The position numbers and the translations under genes were made by a program. Shown here in pieces: positions 6,532-11,654 of a stretch of 11,654 bases of DNA; position 1 is the stretch's first letter, and each line of letters starts with the position of its first letter. The notes below the pieces were generated by a model that saw nothing but the letters and a program-made list of their open reading frames with translations, was not told the DNA's origin and ran no database searches. Source of the DNA: Lachnospiraceae bacterium (GTDB lineage: Bacteria; Bacillota_A; Clostridia; Lachnospirales; Lachnospiraceae). Where the stretch lies: the NCBI GenBank assembly GCA_003446335.1, contig DMAZ01000130.1:1-11654 (forward strand), read 5' to 3'.

Positions 6532-6611
6532 GCAAAAAATGCAAGTATTCATTTATCGATATTTCACTGCCGAAACAGGTGCCTGCAGCACCGTTCCTAA
6601 ACCGGAAGATC

Positions 6612-8081
6612 TCACTCCATATGTCCGTCGCGATACATGGAGAACTGATCCATCGGATATTTCTTCAGATTTTCGAGTATCTTTCTTCCGTCTGCCTTTT
6701 TGAACAGTGTATTGCGCGCTTTTACGACCTCTGTCTCCGCCTGAACTCTGGAAGGTCCGCCGACGCATCCGCCCGGACACATCATACCTTCAATGAAATC
6801 TTCTTTCAGTCTTCCCGCTTTAAGAGTCAAAAGCGCTTTCTTGCATTCGGCACCGCCTGCGCACGCGAGCAGATGGATATCGGAAGTATCTTCTCCGCGC
6901 TCCTTCATGACTTCCAGAACGGCATCCGCGACACCGCCGCTGCCCGCAAATTTCTTGCCCCAGAGAGATGATTCCTGATAATCCTCCTCTACTGTTTCAA
7001 ATTCAATATCCTTCGATTCCAGAAGCGCAAGTGTCTCTCTGAAGGTGAGCGCATAATCCGGCCGGTCCGCAATGAACTCATTCAGCGTCTCGCCTTTCTT
7101 CGCAATGCACGGACCTATGAATACCGTTACGGTTTCCGGATCCAGCGCCTTCAGGTATCTTGAGACCGCGACCATCGGAGAGACCGTGGTGGACATATTC
7201 TCCTCATAGAGCTTCGGGAACTCATGACGGATCATACTGATAAAAGCAGGGCAGCAGGAGGTCGTCATCTTGCGTCCCTCTTTCTTGGCCTCCGCCCACT
7301 CGGCGGCCTCATACGCAGCTGTCATATCGCCACCGAGACCGACCTCTACGACTTCCGCGAAACCGACTTTGAGCAGCGCTCTTCTCACAGCTGCCATTGT
7401 AATATCCTTGCCGAACTGACCTTCCGTTGCAGGCGCGCACATGGCAACGACTTTTTTCCCTGCCTTGATATCATTTATGATCGGAACAAGGAATTTCTTG
7501 GAGCTGAGAGCTCCGAACGGACAGTTATGAATGCAGTGTCCGCAGTGAATACATTTTTTCTCATCGATCTGGCAGAAACCATATTCATCATAAGAAATGG
7601 CATTGACAGGGCAGGCCTTCTTGCACGGACGTTCCAGATGTACGATGGCACCGAAGGGACACTCGCTGGCACACTTGCCGCACTCGCGGCACTTGTCCGG
7701 ATTGATCTGCATTCTGAGCTCACCTTGAGTGATCGCGCCGAATTTACATGCAGAAAGACAGGTCTTTCCGATGCAGAACCGGCAATTGTTCGTAACGGAA
7801 TAGGTGGAAGTCGGGCAGTCATCGCAGGCCGGCTTGATGACCTGAACAACATTTTTGGTCTCGTTGTTGACATCGGCATTGAGGCAGCTGGAAAGTCGTA
7901 TTCTGGCACGTACGATTTCACGCTCCTTGTAAACACAGCACCTGTATACAGGTTTCGGGCCCGGGCTGACTTTATAAACTATTTTTTCCAGATTTTCCGG
8001 GTCTAATTTATCTTCCCATGCAAGTTTGCATACCTCGCAGTCAACGGTTCTTTTCAGATTATATACTCCGCTCTGACTCAT
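6612..8081 (-). CDS. [FeFe]-hydrogenase-family protein, resembling group B, with N-terminal ferredoxin domains
   Basis: A 489-residue iron-sulfur protein. The N-terminal 200 residues are Cys-rich: early pairs (Cys15/18, Cys48/49, Cys86/89), then ferredoxin motifs beginning at Cys100 (CRFCIGKTC), Cys131 (CRECGKCASEC) and Cys177 (CIHCGHCIHNC). The H-cluster domain follows with all three signatures: TSCCPA at 274-279, GPCIAKKGE at 323-331 and EGMMCPGGCVGG at 431-442. By analogy with the Clostridium pasteurianum enzyme, Cys277, 325, 435 and 439 bind the H-cluster and Cys276 is the proton-transfer residue. The second motif begins GPC, not MPC, which fits group B-type clostridial enzymes rather than classical HydA. 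It would interconvert H2 and protons with ferredoxin, or act as a sensor; the direction cannot be read from sequence. It is a single-gene unit with its own promoter and terminator. The start ATG has AAGGGAG upstream. Confidence 0.9.
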   Translation of the reverse strand: MSQSGVYNLKRTVDCEVCKLAWEDKLDPENLEKIVYKVSPGPKPVYRCCVYKEREIVRARIRLSSCLNADVNNETKNVVQVIKPACDDCPTSTYSVTNNCRFCIGKTCLSACKFGAITQGELRMQINPDKCRECGKCASECPFGAIVHLERPCKKACPVNAISYDEYGFCQIDEKKCIHCGHCIHNCPFGALSSKKFLVPIINDIKAGKKVVAMCAPATEGQFGKDITMAAVRRALLKVGFAEVVEVGLGGDMTAAYEAAEWAEAKKEGRKMTTSCCPAFISMIRHEFPKLYEENMSTTVSPMVAVSRYLKALDPETVTVFIGPCIAKKGETLNEFIADRPDYALTFRETLALLESKDIEFETVEEDYQESSLWGKKFAGSGGVADAVLEVMKERGEDTSDIHLLACAGGAECKKALLTLKAGRLKEDFIEGMMCPGGCVGGPSRVQAETEVVKARNTLFKKADGRKILENLKKYPMDQFSMYRDGHME

Positions 8082-8161
8082 AATCGTTATCTCTCCCTTC
8101 CTGAAGCAGCTAACATATATCTGTCCATCCTATTGCTTTCAGCACATCTGCAGTTACTTTA

Positions 8162-8190
8162 ATTATAAGGAAGGCAGGCATGGTTAAGAA
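8162..8190 (-). promoter_or_regulatory. Candidate promoter of the hydrogenase-like gene
   Basis: A perfect TATAAT lies on the minus strand at 8162-8167, about 80 bases upstream of the start codon. The best -35 at 17-base spacing is TTCTTA (8185-8190), a weak match. With no clear terminator between this gene and the TadZ-like gene upstream, some read-through is possible. Confidence 0.5.
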
Positions 8191-8209
8191 ACACTAACTC
8201 TCCTCTTTC

Positions 8210-8312
8210 ATCTCTTTTCGTCCGAATCGTGAAGCGGTCCGTTTTCTTACGATCCGTTTTCCCGAAGGTCTTTCTCCTTCATCTCTTTTTCTTACAATCC
8301 GTCTTTTATAAT
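8210..8312. repeat. Imperfect direct repeats around the end of the TadZ-like gene
   Basis: Two elements occur twice. On the minus strand CGGATTGTAAGAAAA, which contains the stop of the TadZ-like gene, recurs as CGGATCGTAAGAAAA about 45 bases downstream. AAAAGAGATGAAGGAG recurs as AAAAGAGATGAAAGAGGAG. This looks like a small ancient duplication of the 3' end of the gene. The 210-base gap before the hydrogenase gene otherwise holds only the candidate promoter; no clear terminator was seen. Confidence 0.5.
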
Positions 8313-9302
8313 ACAGTCTCTTGCATAATCGCCTATCCCGGACCATGCGATCTGCTGCAGATATCTGTCGCGATTTGCCGGCAGTTCCGGCTCTCCCATC
8401 CGGATCTGCCGGATCCTGCCTGCGATCCGCTCTGAACCTGACAGTCTGAGAAAGTTTTCGAAGGAAGCAAGTTTGGCATCCGCGTAAATATCATCGGCTA
8501 CAGGCATATAAATAACATCGCACTCTGTCAGAAAATCGTCTAGGTGGGCCAGTCCGCTGCCTATATCAAGAATGACAGCCTCATAGCTGGAGTGATCAAT
8601 GATTTCCCGGAACAGTTCATGCCACTCTTCCGGGCTCACCCCCCTGAGTTCCTGCCCCGCTGTACAGGGGGGGATAAAATCAAGGGCAGCTATATGGCCG
8701 ACAAGCGCCGCCATTTTGCTGATCAGATCGCCCTCTCCCTGCCGCATCAGGTAGATCAGGTCGGAAATATTGCTCTCGAACGACTCGTGGAGAAGCTTAT
8801 CCAGTCCCGGAAAATCTTCAATCGTTATGTAAAGAGTCGGTTTTCCGGCGGCAAGGATCTGCCCCAGAGCCAGTGCGAAAGAAGTCTTAAAGCACCTCGA
8901 AACAGGAGAGTAAACACCGATCACATGGCAGGCCGGTTTCAGGATCCTCTCTCCGGCAGGGATACTGTCCCCCTGCCCGTATATATCCATCACCTCACGG
9001 AGAATTTTTCTGACAGAGCTGTACTTGTACACTCCGGGGAACCGATCCGTTTCCTTCTTTTCCCCCTGCTCCTTCAATACAATTACCGTTCCGACCGGCC
9101 ACTCCCGGGTGTCCTCACTGAGAAGCTGTTCTGACAGCAGAAGTATTTCGATCCTCTGTGTGTTCATAAAGGCCCTCAGTTCCATAATCTGCGTAAAGAC
9201 ATGAATATCCATGGGGATATTGCCGTGCTCTCTCACATAATCCGAAAATTTCTCCGCATATTCTCTCTCAGGGTCACAGACAGCAAATATTTTGTACTTC
9301 AC
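8292..9302 (-). CDS. tadZ: TadZ/CpaE-like pilus-assembly protein (ParA/MinD-fold ATPase with degenerate P-loop)
   Basis: 336 residues. Residues 1-115 resemble a receiver-like N-terminal domain (MKYKIFAVCDPEREYAEKF start) without a clear phosphorylation site. Residues 125-300 have the layout of a MinD/ParA-type ATPase: strand, P-loop region, helix (VIGVYSPVSRCFKTSFALA at 127-145), then VILDIGSG (243-250) and CDVIYMPVADD (261-271). The P-loop keeps Lys139-Thr140 but has lost the usual glycines and the deviant-Walker Lys (SPVSRCFKT instead of KGGxGKT). TadZ proteins, including the structurally known Eubacterium rectale one, have atypical ATPase sites and mark the pole for Tad pili. The start is GTG at 9302, with GGGGGAG nine bases upstream. 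It follows the prepilin peptidase gene after 66 bases. TadA, TadB, TadC and pilin genes are absent from the window. Confidence 0.75.
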   Translation of the reverse strand: MKYKIFAVCDPEREYAEKFSDYVREHGNIPMDIHVFTQIMELRAFMNTQRIEILLLSEQLLSEDTREWPVGTVIVLKEQGEKKETDRFPGVYKYSSVRKILREVMDIYGQGDSIPAGERILKPACHVIGVYSPVSRCFKTSFALALGQILAAGKPTLYITIEDFPGLDKLLHESFESNISDLIYLMRQGEGDLISKMAALVGHIAALDFIPPCTAGQELRGVSPEEWHELFREIIDHSSYEAVILDIGSGLAHLDDFLTECDVIYMPVADDIYADAKLASFENFLRLSGSERIAGRIRQIRMGEPELPANRDRYLQQIAWSGIGDYARDCIIKDGL

Positions 9303-9368
9303 GTTCTCTCACTCCCCCTCTTTTTAAAAAATATATGTATCATTCTTCCTACTCCGGCAGGCTCGGTA

Positions 9369-9887
9369 TCAGAATGATATTTTTGGCGCAGTAATCATAT
9401 ACACGATCGAAGCGGCGAACACCGGCACCGCGAACGGAAAATTCTCCGGTCTCTTTCCCGGGATCCGGTACGGTCTGATCTGACCCGTGCGCAGATAACG
9501 ATACATATACCCCAGAAAATATCGGATCCGTTCCCTCACTCCGGTCACAAAGATCATGATAAGCAAAGCACAGACGGCTCCGATCATGAAAGACCAGAAC
9601 AGCAGGCACACGATCCCCGGATATCCGACAATTGCACCCAGGCTCATCAGAAGTTTGATGTCTCCCGCCCCCATCATGCGGAAACGAAAAAGCGGTATAA
9701 GGAGCACGGGGACCAGGCACCCCTCAAGAGACCGGAATATACCGTACGCTCCTCCATCAAGTCCATGAGCGGCAGCTCCGGTAAGTGCCGCCGACAGAAC
9801 GAGCAGGTTCGGAATACGTCGACTCTTAAGATCACAAATCATGGCAGCGCCTGCCGTAAGGAGATGTAAAACAATATACAAGGCCAT
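9369..9887 (-). CDS. tadV: Type IV prepilin peptidase, TadV/CpaA type (A24 aspartic protease)
   Basis: A 172-residue membrane protein with about five or six hydrophobic segments and no N-terminal methylase domain, the size of TadV/CpaA. Both aspartates of the A24 family are present: Asp19 in CDLKSRRIPN and Asp76 in MGAGDIKLL. It would cleave the leader peptide of Flp-type prepilins or pseudopilins at the cytoplasmic face of the membrane. The ATG at 9887 follows AGGAGG with six bases between; an ATG four bases upstream is in another frame. The TadZ-like gene lies downstream on the same strand, so the two probably form an operon. No prepilin gene is visible here, so substrates must be encoded elsewhere or just outside the window. 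Confidence 0.9.
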   Translation of the reverse strand: MALYIVLHLLTAGAAMICDLKSRRIPNLLVLSAALTGAAAHGLDGGAYGIFRSLEGCLVPVLLIPLFRFRMMGAGDIKLLMSLGAIVGYPGIVCLLFWSFMIGAVCALLIMIFVTGVRERIRYFLGYMYRYLRTGQIRPYRIPGKRPENFPFAVPVFAASIVYMITAPKISF

Positions 9888-9998
9888 TCATGTCCTCCTT
9901 TTTTCGGAATCAAAAACACCCGGACGTTCCTGTCGCAGATGAAGCAATAGCAATGGGAAAACAGAGATCGAACAATCTCTGCGAAGAAATGTAAAATC

Positions 9999-10028
9999 AT
10001 AGTATCATCGGAGCTCTTTCCCTGACAA
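9999..10028 (-). promoter_or_regulatory. Candidate promoter of tadV-tadZ
   Basis: On the minus strand TTGTCA (10023-10028) and TACTAT (9999-10004) are separated by 18 bases. The -35 matches consensus at five of six positions, the -10 at four of six. Transcription would start near 9992, giving a leader of about 105 bases that contains the hairpin at 9962-9981. Confidence 0.45.
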
Positions 10029-10122
10029 TACCGGAAAAATATACGAAGGTGGACCTGAAATTTCGTCAGGCCGGCAGGTATAAATTTTCAAAATTCAACA
10101 ATCCGTCCCCTGATGAAAGCCG

Positions 10123-10152
10123 TTGCCATTCTGCTGTCCGGTAATATATAAT
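10123..10152 (+). promoter_or_regulatory. Promoter of the pseudokinase gene, overlapping its first in-frame ATG
   Basis: TTGCCA (10123-10128), an 18-base spacer and a perfect TATAAT (10147-10152). The -10 box covers the ATG at 10151, so an mRNA from this promoter would begin near 10159 and could not be translated from that ATG. This decides in favour of the downstream start at 10205. Confidence 0.6.
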
Positions 10153-10204
10153 GATGACGTATTATCACCTGTTCATATACCTTTTCCTCGAAAGGAAGCA
10201 CGCC

Positions 10205-11131
10205 TTGGACCCTCAGGAACTCCCGGAACAGTCGGAGGTCACCCGCCTGTCACTCTACCGCGACCTTGCCGATATGAATGAAAAAAGCTTTGCCCATCTG
10301 GTACAGCATGTGGAAAGCGGAAAAACGTACGTAAAAAAAGAACTGCGGAACTATGACCGCGGTGTTTTCGAGTATATAAAAATGAGGTCGATCCCCGGCA
10401 TTCCGCGCATAATCGACATCATAGAAAATTTCGGAGAAAACGGCAGACCTGACGTTCTCGTCGTGATCGAGGAATACATTACCGGCAGCACGCTCAGAGA
10501 AATACTGGATGCCTACGGTCCTTTAAAACCGGATATCGCATTGGATTATATGCTGCAGCTCTGCCATATTCTTCAGCCGCTTCATGACAGGAAACGCCCG
10601 ATCGTGCACTGTCGGATCAGTCCGGAAAACGTGATGATCACGCAAAGCGGTCAGCTTTATCTTCTTGGCTTTGACCATGCACGGGAAATCGATCCGGAAA
10701 ATCCCGACACGCCCACTGTTCCGCCCACGGCCTCCGCACTCTCCGGTTCTTATATCGCCTCCGGACAGTATGAGTATCTGCCGGCGGAACCGCAGACCGA
10801 TATACTGGAATGCGGATCTCTTCTGCGCGAAATGATCACAGGTGTATCACCGGCATCTCCATCTCCCAGGGCACCTCTCATGGAACGCCCGGAAGTAGCG
10901 GTCCTTGAGCCGGTCATCTCAAAATGCACCGAGACGAGGCCAACGGCCCGCTATGAAAATGCCTCGGAACTTCTTACCGAGCTGGAATCCATCACCCCCC
11001 AGATCGTTCATCTGATCTCAGCCAGAGATCCGGAGGCCCGGAAAATCCGACTTCGTAAAATATTGACAGTCATTTTGTTCATCGGGGCTGTTCTGGTCCT
11101 CGTATACTTTATCGGAAATCACTTTATCTGA
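10205..11131 (+). CDS. Tail-anchored protein-kinase-fold protein lacking catalytic residues (pseudokinase)
   Basis: The fold of a bacterial Hanks-type Ser/Thr kinase is recognisable, but the active site is lost. Residue numbers count from the ATG at 10151. The beta-3 Lys is probably kept (Lys63 in TYVKKEL), and EEYITGSTLREIL (107-119) matches the hinge. The catalytic loop HRDLKPEN has become HCRISPEN (153-160), so the catalytic Asp is Arg155, and DFG has become GFD (173-175). The glycine-rich loop is absent. The late part TDILECGSLLREMITG (216-231) is kinase-like. Residues 303-322 form one membrane helix followed by four residues, so the domain should face the cytoplasm. The start TTG at 10205 has AAAGGA eight bases upstream; the ATG at 10151 has no ribosome binding site and lies in the -10 box. 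It diverges from tadV, which suggests, but does not prove, a shared function. Confidence 0.85.
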   Translation: MDPQELPEQSEVTRLSLYRDLADMNEKSFAHLVQHVESGKTYVKKELRNYDRGVFEYIKMRSIPGIPRIIDIIENFGENGRPDVLVVIEEYITGSTLREILDAYGPLKPDIALDYMLQLCHILQPLHDRKRPIVHCRISPENVMITQSGQLYLLGFDHAREIDPENPDTPTVPPTASALSGSYIASGQYEYLPAEPQTDILECGSLLREMITGVSPASPSPRAPLMERPEVAVLEPVISKCTETRPTARYENASELLTELESITPQIVHLISARDPEARKIRLRKILTVILFIGAVLVLVYFIGNHFI

Positions 11132-11167
11132 AAATTATGCATAACGACGCTTCCAATGCCATAACTA

Positions 11168-11200
11168 AACGGGGCTGCCAAGGCAGCCCCGTTCTTTCTC
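11168..11200. terminator. Strong bidirectional intrinsic terminator between convergent genes
   Basis: AACGGGGCTGC pairs with GCAGCCCCGTT around a CAAG loop, an 11-base-pair GC-rich stem at 11168-11193. It is followed by TTCTTTCTC on the plus strand and, read on the minus strand, by GTTTAGTT. It lies 37 bases after the pseudokinase stop and just after the symporter stop, so it can end both transcripts. Confidence 0.88.
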
Positions 11201-11211
11201 ATCTTTATTCT

Positions 11212-11654
11212 TTATTTCTTACTCTTCTCTTTCTTCTCATAATCCATCATGTCCTTAAAGAGCGGACCGACAAGAAGGATCATACAGATCGCGTTCGGAA
11301 TGATCATGAGCGCGTTTAGAATATCCGCGATATCCCATGCAATCTCAAATGCGGAGATACATCCGACAAATGCGATCACAGAGAAAAGAATACGATAAGC
11401 CATTGCGGCACTGGTACTTCTCGTCAGATATTCGAGAGCCTTCTCACCGTAATATTCCCATCCGAGGATCGTAGAGAATGCGAACAGCGCCAGCGCGATC
11501 GCAACAAGCCATGCACCGGGTGTTCCGAGTGTAGACTCGAAAGCACGAATTGTCAGCGGAGCGCCCTGCAGTACCGTCTTGCCGTCTACAACGACTTCTT
11601 CCATAACGCCGCTGGTCAGAATGCAGAGACCTGTCATGGAGCATACTACGAATG
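11212..11654 (-). CDS. AGCS-family sodium:alanine/glycine symporter, C-terminal part (5' end outside window)
   Basis: The frame continues to the right edge with no stop, so the N-terminal two thirds are outside. The visible 147 residues begin FVVCSMTGLCILTSG and contain the family signature LGWEYYGEKALEYL, followed by several hydrophobic segments and a charged tail ending EKKEKSKK. AGCS transporters such as AlsT and DagA import alanine or glycine with Na+ (or H+). The Na+ dependence would fit an organism whose Rnf complex builds a sodium gradient, but that is inference. The first ATG in view, at 11637, is internal and should not be taken as the start. It shares the terminator at 11168-11193 with the convergent pseudokinase gene. 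Confidence 0.9.
   Translation of the reverse strand, partial: FVVCSMTGLCILTSGVMEEVVVDGKTVLQGAPLTIRAFESTLGTPGAWLVAIALALFAFSTILGWEYYGEKALEYLTRSTSAAMAYRILFSVIAFVGCISAFEIAWDIADILNALMIIPNAICMILLVGPLFKDMMDYEKKEKSKK

Larger units (their letters stand above)
9888..10204. other. Divergent intergenic region between tadV and the pseudokinase gene
   Basis: About 317 bases without a convincing gene. It holds outward-facing promoters for both neighbours, a CAGAGAT/ATCTCTG hairpin at 9962-9981 (seven-base-pair stem, six-base loop) in the predicted tadV leader, and nested inverted repeats at 10053-10079 (ACCTG...CAGGT enclosing CCTGA...TCAGG) between the two promoters, which could be an operator. The sequence is more AT-rich than the genes around it. 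Confidence 0.6.

Noticed and set aside
6578..6592. Short inverted repeat GGTGC/GCACC after the hydrogenase gene
   Set aside because: Five-base-pair stem with no T-run; the stronger hairpin at 6503-6531 explains termination.
7224..8006. Plus-strand frame of 260 codons within the hydrogenase gene
   Set aside because: Antisense shadow of a well-supported iron-sulfur protein; no ribosome binding site and no recognisable domain.
10151..11131. An active Ser/Thr protein kinase
   Set aside because: The catalytic Asp, the catalytic-loop Lys and the DFG order are all replaced, so phosphotransfer is unlikely even though the fold is kept.

Overview
The window looks like chromosomal DNA from an anaerobic Gram-positive member of the Clostridia, most likely near Lachnospiraceae. 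The evidence is an rnf operon in the clostridial order C-D-G-E-A-B, a ferredoxin-type [FeFe] hydrogenase resembling group B, a TadZ-like protein with a degenerate P-loop of the kind known from Eubacterium rectale, an AGCS-family alanine/glycine symporter, strong AGGAGG ribosome binding sites, and moderate GC content judged by eye. The species assignment is inference.

Layout. Almost everything is on the minus strand, so the order of transcription is right to left. (1) Positions 6490 down to 1 appear to be one long transcription unit. It starts at a near-perfect sigma-70 type promoter (6461-6490) and reads tatB-like, tatA (GTG start, 59 codons), tatC, rnfC, a fused rnfD-rnfG, rnfE, rnfA and rnfB. 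rnfB runs off the left edge. Many junctions are very tight: ATGA overlaps, or stop codons lying inside the Shine-Dalgarno sequence. (2) Positions 6612-8081 hold a separate [FeFe]-hydrogenase-like gene, closed by an intrinsic terminator at about 6503-6531. (3) Positions 8292-9887 hold two Tad-pilus-type genes, a prepilin peptidase followed by a TadZ-like ATPase. (4) Diverging from these on the plus strand is a tail-anchored protein-kinase-fold protein that has lost its catalytic residues (a pseudokinase), ending at a strong terminator at 11168-11193. (5) The right edge carries the 3' part of an AGCS sodium:amino-acid symporter, convergent with the pseudokinase.

How it fits together. Rnf oxidises reduced ferredoxin, reduces NAD+ and pumps Na+ or H+. 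The neighbouring hydrogenase is a ferredoxin-type enzyme that could feed or drain the same ferredoxin pool. The Tat translocase consumes proton-motive force, and here it shares a promoter with an ion pump. The prepilin peptidase and TadZ-like genes are normally part of a larger tad pilus locus, but no other pilus gene is visible here; the pseudokinase faces them across a shared intergenic region.

Most unusual points: the RnfD-RnfG fusion, the tat-rnf linkage, a cysteine-rich tail on RnfE, the pseudokinase whose first in-frame ATG lies inside its own promoter -10 box, a solitary type I-C-like CRISPR repeat in the tat-rnf leader, and an 18-bp minisatellite inside the tatB-like gene. No tRNA, rRNA, insertion sequence, complete CRISPR array or phage gene was seen.
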